Below, one piece after another: positions 12,535 through 25,373 of a DNA stretch of 64,000 nt. Made by a program: the position numbers and the translations under genes. The notes under the pieces are model-generated. The model ran no database searches. It was not told the DNA's origin and saw nothing but the letters and a program-made list of their open reading frames with translations. The stretch's first letter is position 1. Each line of letters begins with the position of its first letter. This DNA is from Glebionis coronaria. Lineage: Eukaryota; Streptophyta; Magnoliopsida; Asterales; Asteraceae. The stretch is taken from contig CM046876.1 in assembly GCA_025667525.1 (NCBI GenBank), forward strand, positions 84,051,512-84,115,511. The letters run 5' to 3'.

Positions 12535-14499
12535 CGACGTTTCACTGTCAGTATGAGATCTACTAGTGTCGATAATTTTGCCACTACAGTCAAAATTTCT
12601 ACCAGTAGGCAACCATTTAGAGGTGAGTCTAGGGCTACTAGGCTTAGCAAGACTTTCTGTGGACCCTACATGCGTACTTTTTGGAACATACACCTTAGCC
12701 TTAGGAGTGCGTTGTTGTTCACTGACTGACAGCTTGTCAATTCGAGTGTAACCACCATAATTCAAACCATTCATAGTCAAACCACAAGCATCATGACTAA
12801 AAGTAAAGAAACATTTATTACATTTAGCACAAATAACTTCAGATTTTTCATTCCGAATAGCAAGCTTAAAGTCATTACATTCAGATGAATTAGGTTTCTG
12901 ATTATGATTAAAAAGCGGTAAATTCCTAGGGTGTTCTTCTACTTCCACATTATTGATCTTGGGGCGACTACTTCTAGAGGCAAAAGGGACCCTATCATTC
13001 CTTGTATTGCTCGTAGGCTGTAGCCTTCTGCTCTTAGTGTAGTTGTTTATTCCTGTAGAAGAAGACACGCGTCTATTAGAATAAGCACTTTTTAAATCAA
13101 TAACTTGTGGTTGAGTTATAGTGATCGGTTTTGTCCTAACGCTTGTTGTACGTTGTTTGCTAGGCACAGAGGGATAACTAACACGAAACATTCCTGGGGC
13201 AATCACAGCAGTTTTCGTTCCAGCAACCTTGGGAAAAGGTGTCACAGCAATACGAGTGGGTCCCGAGGTTGCTGGTTTCTGGATCATCGTATCCACAATC
13301 GAGCTATGTTCAGAAGTCTTATCTTTTAACAAGGCCTTTAACTTACAGTTCTCACAGATTTTATCAATAAGTTTCTGATAGACAGACTTACTTTGTTCAA
13401 CAGCCCGCTTATATGAAACAACAACAGATTCTAAATCTGCAATCTTAGCCTTAAGCTTCTGAACATTACCACCACTAGCACTCTCTAACCCTGACGAGGC
13501 CAAATTCGTTTCCGAAACCCCTCCTAACTGAGCCTGCAACCGTGCGATAGTTTGTTGCATTTCATTGTGAGCTTTTTCATACGAAATCTTGTCATATTTG
13601 CATTCATCACATTTTTTGACAAATTTATTCCAAAGATCGGTGAATTCTTTATCCTTTTTAATGACATAAGATTCCATCTTCTCTTTCATGAGATCAAGCT
13701 CAGTTTGGAGGTTTTCATTATGCGACATAGAGGTACCTAACTCAACAGGGCTACTATCAATACAATCACGAGCTTTAGAGAGGCGTCCAAGATCGTTTTC
13801 CAAAACTTTAATTTTATCAAGAGATTCATCATCTTCCTTCGTCAATGATTTAAAGTCTTCAACAAAGTTGGCTAATTCTTTTAGAAAAGCGTTTTCCAAA
13901 TTTCCTAACCGAGCATCAACTTGATTAATAATTGGATTAATATCGTTTTGAAGAATTTTTTGAACCTCAATCTGAACAGGTGATGTAAAATTACCTCCAG
14001 TTATTTTTGAATTAACAACACGTTTAAGGATGACAAAGTTATCTTTAAGCTCGTTTAGAAATCGGCGAGTGATACTCGGTTTAGGAGGGTCATCAGACAA
14101 TTCCTCACTTGGTAGCAAAAGCATTTCAGTACTCGTTTTAGACCGAACAAAAACAGTTGGAGGATTAACTTTCGGATAATAAACGGGTATCACTTCTTTA
14201 TCAAGCTTTTTCATTCTTAAACGAGACTCTACAGCAAGTTCAGTAGTTTCCTCGGAATCATGCACACTAGGAGGATCATGCTCATCAGACAATAGCACAC
14301 TACCATTATATAAAGTTTCATTAGTGGCCTGAACTTGCTTAAGGTATCCTGGATTAGGGGGAAGAGGACAACCTAAAGCCATTTTGTATCGAGTGTAATT
14401 TATCTCATTCACTTTTGGTGCGAGCATATTTATCGTCTGCATAGTTTGGCCACGTTTTACTAAAAGGTTGTCTAATTCTCTAATCCTATCCTGCGCTTT
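12517..14499 (-). pseudogene. Gag C-terminal coiled-coil and linker region of the inner element
   Basis: It continues in frame after a TGA at 14502-14500 and ends at the TAA at 12519-12517. The first two thirds are lysine/glutamate-rich helix-forming sequence. Near the end is an unusual Cys/His cluster, CAKCNKCFFTFSHDAC, of form CX2CX2CX5HX2C, which also occurs in the gag-like ORF at 46120-48312. The region joins the nucleocapsid part of Gag to the protease; long Gag extensions of this kind are common in Sirevirus-type Copia elements. It is not an independent gene. Confidence 0.75.
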
Positions 14500-16671
14500 T
14501 CAAAAATCCTCAAGAAGCCCATCTTCTCGAATTTTGAAATCATGTTTTAGCTTTTTTCGTTCTTCTTTTAATTCCACAATAATAGATTTTTCAGTTGAAA
14601 GCTGTTTATTAAGAGAAGTGATTTCATCATTCAATTCGCTTATCTTTTTAGCACTACTTAAGTGTAAGGCATTTAATTTCTTAGTGGTGCATTTTTCTTG
14701 ATAAACCGATGTAGCATGAGCTTGTTCAAGTTCCTTGATTTTAGCATGATGAATCTCAAAACTTTTCTCCCGTTCCTTATATCCCGCAAGCTCAGTGGTC
14801 AATTTGGCATTAGTTTCTCTAAACTTATTATTAACCACCGTAGCATGATCTACATCCTTAGCAAGCTTATCAAATAGAGATTTATAATACGCATGTGTCT
14901 CATCAGGAAGGGTTGTAGGCTGAGCAACTTGATCCACACTAAGGTCCACACTAGGCTCATTCGAAATAATATTACTATTATTCGTTTGGTCCTCGTGTGT
15001 CTCAATGTAGGGCTCAAGCATCTCAGTATACTCTTCCTCCTGATTAGACATATTATATATATCATTATCATCAAAACTTGGGTGTACCTCAGAGGGACCG
15101 TCTGCATCATAGACGGGAGCTCTGTCATCATGCATTCCTGAGGTTGATGCTTGCTGTAAGTTTGCCATCAAGATGTAGTTGGCATTCATCTCTTCTTCCT
15201 CGTCATATTCTGCAGCAGAAGCCATAAGATCAAATTCCTCAGCTTGAAGTGGGATTCCTGCCTCTTCTTTTTGTGCTATGAGAAGCTGAGTCTGAAGATA
15301 CGCAGCATCCCTCTTCTTTTTGGCTGTGCAATCACGAGCATAATGACCAAATCCCCTGCAGTTGTAGCACTGAACCTGACGATTGTTGTTTCCATTTCCC
15401 GTACCAGTATTCTCAGCCCTTGCAGCCACAATGTTTCCCATTTGGTTACCAACCGCTGGCACAATAATTAACCCATTCTGATTACCCGCATTCGGAACAC
15501 CCGGATTTTGACCACGGTTTTGACCATACTGATTTCCTGCATTGCCAACGGTCTGCCCAGCATTCTGACCATATTGTTGAAACTGAGTCCCCGTGTTTCC
15601 AGCAACTACCAATTGGCGATCTTGATTCGCATTCATGAAAGGTTGAGCAATCTGCCTATTTCTAGTGTTTGAGGAGATTCTCTGATTGTTGTTGGTGGGG
15701 TTAATGGTGAATTTGAATGCCTTAGCAAGAAGGGCAAGACCAGTATTAATAGCATGAGTAGGATCGGTAATGTCATCAAAACAGGCAATGGGTTGTTGTA
15801 TGTAATTCATAGCAGCAGGATGTTGATATCCATAAGCAGTGAGTTGTTGTTGTTGTTGTTGTGGCATGAAGTTACTAGATGAGGGTTGATGGTAGGGTAC
15901 CATGGGATATGACATAGATGATGGAGAGTTTGCCATAAAAGCCAATGGATCTTGTGTCTTGGCACGTCTTTCTGCCCTAACTTCGTTAGCTTCATCTTGA
16001 TTCATCTTCAAATAGTCATAAACTTGAGTGTAGTCCACAACATGAAGATCCTTGGTTTGATTGACAAGAGTGACATATCGTGACCATTCAGAAGGAAGAT
16101 TATCAAGAAATTTAATGTTGGCAGCAATTTGTGCAGGTTCATGTTTGTTTCTTCTAAGATGGTTCATGAGGGTTGAAAACCGATGATAATAAGGTTCAAT
16201 TTGTTCCCCTTCAGTAGACGTAAATTTCTCCCATTCACGAAGCAACTTAGTTTCCTTTTCTTGTAAACCAATTTCACTGCCCTTCATCATTTTCTGAATC
16301 CTAAGCCACATCTCGTGTGTGGTTTCACAACTATCGACAGCAGCATAAACATCTTCAGGAAGTCCCATAAGAATGACTTGAATTGCTTGATCATCAGCGT
16401 CGAGTTGTTTGGATTCAGCTTCAGTTAATTCTTCATCTGTTTGCTCATGACTAGAGTCAGCCACTGGGTTAGCATTCGTAGGATCTCCAGGAACAATAAT
16501 TGTTCTTCTAACATACGGACCCTTTTGAATCGAGTTGACAATCAACTTTCCCAGAGGTTTACATTTTGCATAACGAAGGAGACGACTAGCCCATGTAGTG
16601 TAGTTCTCCTTGGTAAGCATGGGTGGACGATTCTCCGTACCCGCAGCATAAATATCTTGTTGAGACGTCAT
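14500..16671 (-). pseudogene. Copia Gag (UBN2-type capsid plus zinc knuckle) of the inner element
   Basis: The 723-codon frame starts MTSQQDIYAAG and shows the UBN2-type gag core (about residues 20-230, with ENYTTWASRLLRY and YYHRFSTLMNHLRRN), a glutamine/asparagine-rich stretch, then a classical zinc knuckle CYNCRGFGHYARDC (CX2CX4HX4C) near residue 435, and a helical C-terminus. Gag forms the virus-like particle and packages the RNA. The start is chosen because it is the first in-frame ATG upstream of the conserved gag core and follows the leader. The TGA after EDF is in frame with the next piece and is probably a nonsense mutation (CGA to TGA would do it); I saw no splice sites that would remove it. 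Confidence 0.88.
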
Positions 16672-16939
16672 CGTAGAAGTCGTGTGAACAACAGGATCTC
16701 AATTCGTAGAAAGCGTGAGGTGATGTTGAAATTCCGAAACTTCCGATATTTTTTTTCCAGTCTGACAATAAATTCCTCAGTCCGACAAAACGGTAAGCTG
16801 AAAAAATTGTGTATCGCCAAATTTTGAAATTGAGTTCGAGATAGCCAAAAACTAGTAGGGAAAAAATTTGATTCTACTTGACCTAAACTATGTTCGTGTA
16901 AACTATGTTCTGAGACTAGTCTAGATGGTGGCTAAGACT

Positions 16940-17300
16940 AAAAATTACTCAAACAAAATTTCCATCGGAAAATACTATCGGAATGTCCTTCTATCGGAAT
17001 GTCCTACGATCGGAAAGTCCTTCTATCGGAATCTTAGATCGCAATGATGATCTGTCGGAATGCTAGATCGCAATGATGATCTGTCGGAATATGTTCAGAT
17101 CGGAATCACTTCAGATCGGAATGTGGCTAAAATCAATTTGGCAGAGTAACGACTCAAAGTTCCTTAAGAGCCGTCGGAATCCCAGATCGCAAAGAACGAT
17201 CGGAATGTCCAGATCGGAATAAGGTATCGAAATGTTTAGATCGCAAAGTAGAACCTAAGGTTATTGCGATCTGGCCTCACGTGCTTTGAACTTTCCGATG
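16940..17300 (-). repeat. Array of about 16-18 ATCGGAA/TTCCGAT motifs in the leader of the inner element
   Basis: Between the primer-binding site and gag, the plus strand repeats ATCGGAATGTCC-like words with variants ATCGCAA and GTCGGAA, at irregular spacing of 10-40 bp. In the sense orientation they read GGACWTTCCGATAG. The neighbouring leader (16740-16930) has looser matches. The region has no ORF. Confidence 0.7.
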
Positions 17301-17515
17301 GAGAAACTTGCAAGAAATTCGGAAAGATGAACAAACAAGAAATTTATCAACTTTTGATCCAAAAACTTGAGTTTTAGCCAAAACCAAGATGCCTAAATCA
17401 CTACTACACGATTTAAAGAACGTATACGACTTAGACACACAAACAAACACGAAAATGTTTTTGATGTTTTGGCGAAAAACAATCAAAATCACACGAAATG
17501 CTTCAATACGAATCC

Positions 17516-17531
17516 CTTGGCTCTGATACCA
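17516..17531 (-). promoter_or_regulatory. Primer-binding site (initiator tRNA-Met) of the inner element
   Basis: On the minus strand TGGTATCAGAGCCA follows the 5' LTR after a few bases. This is the usual Copia primer-binding site, complementary to the 3' end of initiator tRNA-Met, where minus-strand cDNA synthesis starts. Confidence 0.9.
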
Positions 17532-17533
17532 CT

Positions 17534-17888
17534 TGTTGGATTGTAACACACGACTTATAAGAACAAGAAATAAAGATGAAGATTAAACCAAAAAAAGAAA
17601 GATTAGATTAGATGAAGAAAAACAAAAGATGTGAATTCCTAGTGAGAGAAACACATACGTTTCTCTCTCTACAAAACAATGAAATGGAAAACACACACAC
17701 AAATGAGGCTTAGGAGGCCTTTTATACTAAGTAGTAAGTGTTTAGGAGGCCTTCCTCATTTGTGTGTTCGGGACTAAATCCCGTTACATAAACATTAATA
17801 ACTAAGAACTCTCGACACCGTTGAATAGTATTTTTCACGAGCTTCGCAACGGTATATTATATGACCATCACTTTAAATACGGCTAACA
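17534..17888 (-). repeat. 5' LTR of the young inner Copia element
   Basis: 355 bp, TGTTGGATTG to GCTAACA on the plus strand, identical to the 3' copy except for two substitutions. It is followed by the target duplication GATAC (17889-17893). The minus-strand TATA box (GTATAAAAGG) and the 14-bp inverted repeat around it are conserved in both LTRs. Confidence 0.93.
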
Positions 17889-20800
17889 GATACCATAATC
17901 CCAAGGTGGGATAGCACCTAAGGTATCTAAAGATCCTCTTGACAGTATGAAGATGACACTCTTTGGGGGTCACTTGATGGCGTGTATATGCACACACAGC
18001 AAACATAATGTCAAGTCTAGAAGCTGTAAGATACATCAATGATCCAATCTTTGACCTATAATGCCTGACATCCACCTCTTTTCCATCTCTAACCTTTCCC
18101 CAAGGGTGTTCCCTATCCATGGGTGTGCTAGCCCGTTTTTCATGTGGAGAAAACCCAAACTTATTCAAGATCTCTGCTACATATTTGTCTTGAGACATGA
18201 AGATACCATCTTCTTTCTGTTGAACTTGTAAACCTAGAAAGAAGTTCATCTCTCCCATTTCACTCATCTTGAATTTGTCTGTCATGAGCTTGGAAAAGTC
18301 TTCACTCATCTTTGGGCTTGAAGAGCCAAAGATGATATCATCCACATAGACCTGAACAAGTAAAAAGTCTTTACCAATCTTCTTGATAAACAAAGTCTGA
18401 TCTATGGTGCCCCTCTTAAATTCATTTTCCACCAGATAGGTGGACAATGTGCCATACCATGCTCTTAGGGCTTGATGAAGTCCATACATTGCTTTCTTCA
18501 ACCTATACACCTTGTCTGGATGTTCTGAATCCTCAAAACCAGAAGGCTGCATTACATAAACCTCCTCTGTAATTGTGCCATAAAGAAAAGCACTCTTCAC
18601 ATACATTTGATAGTGAAGCCCATGCAAGAATCATAGGCTAGGAAAATCCTTATTGATTCAATTCTTGCAACAGGTGCAAAAACCTCTTCATAGTCTATCC
18701 CTTCCTCTTGTGTATAGCCTTGAGCAACTAAACGTGCCTTGTTTCTGACCACAATCCCTCTTTCATCCTTTTTGTTTCTAAGAACCCATCTTGTCCCGAT
18801 AGGTCTGACATATCTGGGATAATCTACTAACTCCCTAACATCTTGAATGGCAAATTGGTGAATCTCATTCTGCATTGCTTCCACCCAACTTGGTTCTTTG
18901 AGAACATAAAAAATCTTCTTGGGTTCCTGTTGTGACAAAAATCAAGCAAACAAACATGCCTGACAAGGGGGGTATCAACCTTCTTGTGGATATTGGCAAT
19001 AAAACCTCCTTGAGTCTGATGAGACCTTCTAGTTTGAACAGGAGACATCACATCACCAATGATTAGAGAATGAGGATGATTTTGATAGTAGATGTAAGTA
19101 TTCCTCCTTCAAGAATTGTGTTGTCTTCAGTTTCAGTCTCCATGTTGCCAATATAATCTTCAAATTCTCCTCCATCATCACCTGAATGAACCTCTTCATG
19201 TACTGCTGAAGGCTCGCCTTGTTTAAAAACATTGGAAGATAATAAATGGTCAAAAGAGTTGTCAACGCCTGAACTAGGTCTGTCAACGATTGAGCCATCA
19301 ACGCCTGAATTTGGCTTGTCAGCGCCAGATTTTCCTTTGTCAGCGCTTGAAGATTCATGCATGTTTTCATCAATCGGTTTTTCTTGTGGACCATATTTTT
19401 CCTTTCCAGCAGCAGCAGCAACAGTAAATCCATATGTCCAAATAGGAATGGTGACATACTCAAGTATGGGAGCTTATTTGACTACTTGTGTTTCTACTTC
19501 CTTGTCAACCTGTTTACTTGAAATTTCAACAACTGGTTCTTCCACAACATTTGAATTCACTTTCACAATGTCTGGATTAGTAACAGGCATATAATTCAAG
19601 GTCCTAGATAAAGGTTCTAAATCAAAGAATCAATTTGGTCCACTCTCAGGATCACTAGGTTTACTTTCTAAAAACCTAACATGTACCTTTTCAAGTATAC
19701 GTTTTTCTTTCTTAATGTAAACCATATATCCTCTATTCTGCACTGAATAACCCATAAAGTAGCCTTCATCACCTTTAGCACTAAACTTCCCTAAGGCATC
19801 ACTAGTATCAAGTACATCTACATGACATCCAAAGGGTTTAAGAAAACCAATATTAGGTTTCCTATTCCAAAATAGCTCATAAGGTGTCTTATTATGGATT
19901 TTTTTTTATCAATGCCCTATTCTGAACATAGCAGGTTGTATTCACAGCCTCAGCCCAAAAAGCAATGGGAAAATGACCATCAACCAACATTGTCCTAGCT
20001 GCTTCTATGAGTGTTCTATTCTTCCTTTCAACTACCCCATTTTGTTGTGGGGTTCTAGCTACACTAAAGTGCCTAGTAATCCCTTTATTGACACATAAAT
20101 CATCTAACAACTTATTTCTAAACTCACCACCATTATCACTTCTAAGAATTTTAACCTCATTCCCAATTTTTTTTTCAATTTGGGTAATAAAGTTAACCAA
20201 AACAGTGGCAGTTTTACTTTTCAAAGCCAAAAAGAAAGTCCAAGTAAATCTAGAAAAATCGTCTGTTATGACAAAACAAAAAGATTTACCATTTAAACTT
20301 TCTATATTAGTTGGACCAAACAAGTCCATATGCAGCAAGTGAAGTGGTTTAGAACTAGAGTGCACAAGTTTAGACTTAAAGGAAACTTTGTGTTGTTTAC
20401 CCTTAAGGCATGCAACACAAGAATGATCATTGTGGAAAGCCTTCTTAGGCAAACCATCAACTAAACCATGTATCACAAGTCTGTTTATGTTCTTAAAATT
20501 TATGTGCCCTAACCTTCTGTGCCAAATATTACTTTCATCAACTGAAGCCTTAGCATATAGACATGATAAATTATTATTCATCCTGATTCCATTTAGATTC
20601 ACATTATAAATGTCCTTATGCCTAGGTGTTCTATAATCAATAAACTTCTCAGCAGGTATTTTAAAGTCTTTGCTTAACACCAAGTATTCAGTATCAGTGA
20701 AAAGAACCTTATTTTTGTTATCACAAACTTGTGACACACGAAATAGATTATAATCAAGTTCTTTTACTAGAAATACGTTTTCAAAACATAAATTGTTGGT

Positions 20801-21007
20801 GATAAGAGTGCCTTTGCCAGTAATAGTTCCATATCTTCTTCCAAAGTACACATTGTCACCATCTTTAATGGGGGTAAAATTGGTCAAATAATCTTCCTTC
20901 TCCATCATGTGCCTAGAGCATCCACTATCCCAATAGCCATAATCATTTACCTGCTTTTGAATGCCCTGCACATAAAGAAAACAAATTAGTTTTCTTTGGG
21001 AACCCAT
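17889..21007 (-). pseudogene. Copia Pol of the old element: protease, integrase, RT (broken)
   Basis: Minus-strand piece 21007-19892 has protease (WDSGCSRHM), the pre-integrase zinc motif (IWHRRLGHINF ... CVACLKGK) and integrase (HMDLFGP, RSDNGGEF, QNGVVERKNRT). A frameshift at a poly-T run near 19905 ends it. The integrase C-terminus and linker continue in pieces 19463-19053, and RT follows at 18938-17889 with [22 protein letters not shown] and [10 protein letters not shown] break near 18600 separates the RT halves. The sequence stops at GLWY where the inner element is inserted. The linker carries a 21-bp TCARCGY array (19262-19345). The catalytic residues are still recognisable, but no intact frame exists. 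Confidence 0.88.
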
Positions 21008-22095
21008 GCCTGAGCAGACTTGGATTCATGTGGTTGTTCAACAAGAACAGATTTAGTCCTTATAACAACCCCTTGTTCATCCCTTTTAGGATAGAACACC
21101 CAGCTAACCCCGATAGGTTTAGTTATTACCTTTGAAATATAGTGAAATCTGTTACAAGTCATAGAAATCCCATCTGAATTAGGGTTTTGGTCTTGTTTGG
21201 GTCTCCATGTTAAGCTAGAAGAAGCTTTAGACCCCTTTCCCGTTGGCTGCAAATACTTGTTATTACTTGGTCTAGCAGCGTTGGAAGCATTCCTGTCAAC
21301 GTTAAAATTGTTCTTGAAAGCGCTGAAATTACCCTTATCAACGCCAAAACTAGGGTTTGCTACAGGAACAGATTGTCTGTTAGACCATGTATTAGTCTTT
21401 TGAAAAGGCCTTTGTCCATAAGTATTAGACCCTTTAGTAAAGAATGGAGCTGGTCTAATGACTTGTGGACTTTGTTGGACAAAAGGTCTGGGTTTGACCA
21501 TAGTTGACTTTTTATCAGCGTTGACTTTTGAAGCATTGACACACTTATACGCCAAATGTGAAAAACTCCCACAACTATAACAAGCTTTTCTAGACATAAC
21601 TCTAGGTCTAGATGAAAAGAAACTTGTCCCATTATCACTAACTTGACTTTTTGGTGACCTAGGTTTTCTATACATTTCTGCATATTTAATACTAGGTTTT
21701 CTATCAACATTTAAGCCAAGGTCAACAGGTTTTCCAGTAGAAGGGTTGGTCACCTTTATTGGTGTAGACTCATTTGGGCTCTCACTAAGCATGCCACCTT
21801 TAACAAACAAAGTAGGATTGGATTTCTTCCATTGTTCCAAATCAGTTACTTTCTGCTTATATTCCTCTACTGGGGTAAGAACTCTTGGTGGAGGAATGAA
21901 TTACTTTTCTTGGAGTTCTGGAATACCAGTCCAAGACAAATCCTTTCTAAGGACACCATAAAAGTTCCCAGCAGGTGGTGGACCATCAGCATACTCTTTC
22001 ATCCCAATCCCAGTCATATCCCTAGAGTCTCTTTCTTCACTAACACATTTTTCTAGGGTTTGAGAAGCTTTATCAAATCTTTGAATTTTAAGCCC
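20986..22095 (-). pseudogene. Gag C-terminal part of the old element
   Basis: On the minus strand readable sequence resumes at 22095 in the frame that ended at 25902 before insertion of the small element. A TAA (about 21903) separates it from the piece 21840-20986, which includes KYAEMYRK, typical of this gag family, and a zinc-knuckle-like CYSCGSFSHLAYKC (CX2CX4HX4C). Three 21-bp TCARCGY units lie at 21296, 21317 and 21338 and encode a seven-residue repeat. The end overlaps the protease frame slightly, in a different frame. Confidence 0.8.
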
Positions 22096-22942
22096 TGTGG
22101 AAACCTTGGTTTCCTCGGTCTTTTAGCTACTAGGAATGATCATTGTTCATATGATTAACATAATCAAAGCAGAATTAGAACTATAACCATTAACAATGTG
22201 TTTGGGCACAAAGAACACATGAATTAATCAAAAGGTTTTATCATTATAATAATAATAAACAACCACTAGACGTGTATACATTAATCCCACGTCTAGTGCA
22301 AAACACGCTTTTAGGTTTACATTGTGAATGAAGTTATGAATAAAACCTAATACCCTTGGTTCCTTTTATAGTGTAAGGAATAGGGTTTACAAGAGAAAAT
22401 GATAAATAAACATGTAAATCTTCTATTTAAATAACTAATACAGAATAATATTCTGCATACTTATCCTAAATAGAAGCTTCCAACAGCGGAATTAGAAGAA
22501 TAACCATTAACAAGGTGTTTGGGCACAAAGAACACATGAATTAATCAAAAGGGTTGCTCATTATATTAATAATAAACAACCACTAGACATGTATACATTA
22601 ATCCCATGTCTAGTGCAACACACGCTTTTAGGTTTACATTGTGAATGAAGTTATGAATAAAACCTAATACCCTTGGTTCCGTTTTATAGTGTAAGGAATA
22701 GGGTTTACAAGAGATAATGATGAATAAACATGTAAATCTTCTATTTAAATAACTAATACAGAATAATATTCTGCATACTTATCCTAAATAGAAGCTTCCA
22801 ACAGTGTTTGACTTTTGTTGACTTCTGTCAACGCCTGATTTGATCTTGACAACGCTTGGATTACACTTGGCAACGCTTAGACAAATGCCTTCATATTTTC
22901 TTCGTTTTTTAGTTTCTGCCACAACAACTTTTTGACCCAACA
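22096..22942 (-). repeat. 3' LTR of the coding-free element with an internal 319-bp tandem duplication
   Basis: It starts TGTGGAAACC and ends GACCCAACA on the plus strand. The segment about 22167-22487 is repeated at about 22488-22806; the length difference from the 5' LTR (847 versus 528) is exactly 319 bp. The second copy is closer to the 5' LTR than the first at several sites (for example AACAAGGTG versus AACAATGTG). Confidence 0.85.
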
Positions 22943-25373
22943 ATCTTCCCCTAGTTGATGTCGGCAAAACTCTTTGTGTATCTCTTGTAAGTTGTACATC
23001 ATCTTCAAATTGCTTCCCCTCAATTGTAGCATGTATGTCTTCCCCTTTTTGTCACATCAAAAGGGAAGTAAACAATGTATGCAATCTTGAAGATTCTCCA
23101 AATGTAGGCTCTATGTAATGATCTTGAAGAAAAATAACTATAATATTCTTGATGTAGAAGTAGAGTAACCCAAATCTATGTTCCATGTCTTGTACTATCC
23201 ACGTGATGTCGAACTTATATGAAAACGTTAAAGTATAAGCAGACCTCGATCTCTTGTCAACATTCTCATCCTTTGTGAGACACTGAGCACGATAATGTAA
23301 CTCCTTCAAGTGTTATGACAAGTCTTCATCACTTAACCATTTAAGCACGAACAAGTTACCTTCAAACCAATGGGATTATATCCATACGATTTAAAGATAT
23401 GATAAAACATAAACTCACGAAAATCTTCTTCAAGCATCAAACTTACCATAAGAATTCTTCCCCTTAAGCCAACACCTCTTCATGACGAGTCAATATCTTC
23501 ATATGTAAAAGCTGTTATTGAATAACTCTTTCACAAGGCTATCCCGATTACATAATCCAATAAATTACTTCACGAATTGTTGCTAACTCGCATTAAAATC
23601 ATTAATCCCTTTTTAAAAATATCCGAGACATAAATATCAACTTGATATTCTATATAAAAACGGAGACTCCATGTACCTTCGTGTGTAAATACCTCTTTTT
23701 GTGTGCCAGAATCTACCAAGTTTCTCAACAGCAGCTATTCCTTTGTCGTCCAAGATCTTCCTTTGTCCAATATCCTTTCCATGTGTATTATCCAATATCG
23801 GACAATACCTATCAGCGCTTGAACAAACATTTCTCAGACAACACGTGTCAGCGCTTCCCAACAGCGCTTACTTATTTATGTCAGCGTCGAATCAAAAGCT
23901 GACGTCATTTGTGGCTACAAACTTTTTGACAACGACTAAAGGTTAACATTTTTCATTTGTCGTCCCAAACTTCCAGCTATCAAAACTCATTTAAGGATAA
24001 TCATAATCCCTAAAAATTAGCCATCCAAATAACTATCCATATTCATGCTCAATAAATCAGGGATATAAATTCCCATAAAATCAGCATCCCACGTTGCTAG
24101 TGCTAAAATTACGTGAACATTGAGAAAAAGCACCCCACGTTTTGCTATTCACGTGATACTTTTGACTTAAGAAACCCTGGGATCACATGAAACAAATAAT
24201 GAAAATCTCACTTGTATATAACAATGCTTCCCCATGTCTGTTCTTTAGAAATTGATATCAACAGTGCTACCCCACGTCACAAATTTAGATCATGTGAACA
24301 TAATAACTTCTTTTTCTTGATTGGATGAAACCTCAACTTGTTCACATGGATTGATAAAAACAAATATCGCAACCAAGGGTATTATCCAGTCCCACGTGAA
24401 TACCAAACTTTGCTACTAGTACCAGTTCTTTTCTTTTTCCATTGATCGTGTGAACACAAATCTTTGTTTCTAGCTATCCCATGCTCACGTGAAAGTATAC
24501 AAAACATATCCTCATTGGATGATTAATATAAACGCATTTTTGTCCACATGATCAAATCGGTTCAAGTGATCTTTCTTTTTCTTTTTGGTTTCTTCGTGTG
24601 ATCACAACCATACTATCCCATGACAAATAACACTCATAAACGAACATCTATGATCAAAGCCCTTCACATACACATAATCATTCTCCTTTATGTCTACTGC
24701 TAAACCTTCATCATGATTCTAGGGTTTGTCAAGTAAACCCTAACTTTTACATTAATTGCAGCAACCATAAAAGGATAATACAACTTTGATTTAGGGTTTT
24801 GAAAGAAAATTTGATACTTCAGCATATTCAATTCGTCACACAAAACTCCTTTTTTCTGCTTTCTAAGTTGATCTAGGGTTTGTGGAACCCTAGTTCATGA
24901 TTTTATGTGAAAAAGGAAAAACATCAATACCTTAACCAGCAAACTTAGACATTGAATAACTTCTTTATTAAATCTTGGATAGAAGATCCCTTCTGTGAGA
25001 TCCAAGAAACATGCGTCAAGAATCTACAGTTCAAAAATCACGATAATTCAACGGTTAACGAAGGACAAATCGTGTTTTGAATATGGCTGTCCACAGAAAA
25101 ACTGCATATTAACACTGCTGACTTCGACGCTAAATAACTTTTTCTTGGAGATAAAACTTGACAATCCCTCCAGTGGATGTCTATATATGTGTGTATAGAA
25201 CACACACAAGAAATTTCATGACGATCCAATGGTCCAATAAAGAGTTATGACCTTCTGAATACAGCTGGGCACACAAAAACGTCCAGAAAAACCCTAGACG
25301 GATTTTTCTTCTTCTCAAAACACGAACACCTTGTTGGTCCTAGCATCACGAGCCACGAGGCTCTGATACCAGC
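22943..25373 (-). other. Non-coding interior of the LARD-like element
   Basis: No ORF of note on either strand. AT-rich, with several TCARCGY motifs around 23812-23886. A ribosome- or protein-coding role is not supported. Confidence 0.7.

Larger units (their letters stand above)
6223..17888 (-). mobile_element. Young 11.7 kb Copia (Sirevirus-like) element nested in the old element's RNase H
   Basis: Both LTRs are 355 bp (6223-6577 and 17534-17888) and differ at two positions by eye. The target duplication GATAC flanks the element at 6218-6222 and 17889-17893. On the minus strand the 5' LTR is followed by a tRNA-iMet-type primer-binding site, a leader, a long gag-pol frame (16671-8950), a 2.4 kb non-coding 3' region and a polypurine tract. 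The frame is interrupted by a TGA in gag and a TAG in RNase H, so this copy cannot encode a full Gag-Pol although its LTRs look very recent. Confidence 0.93.
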
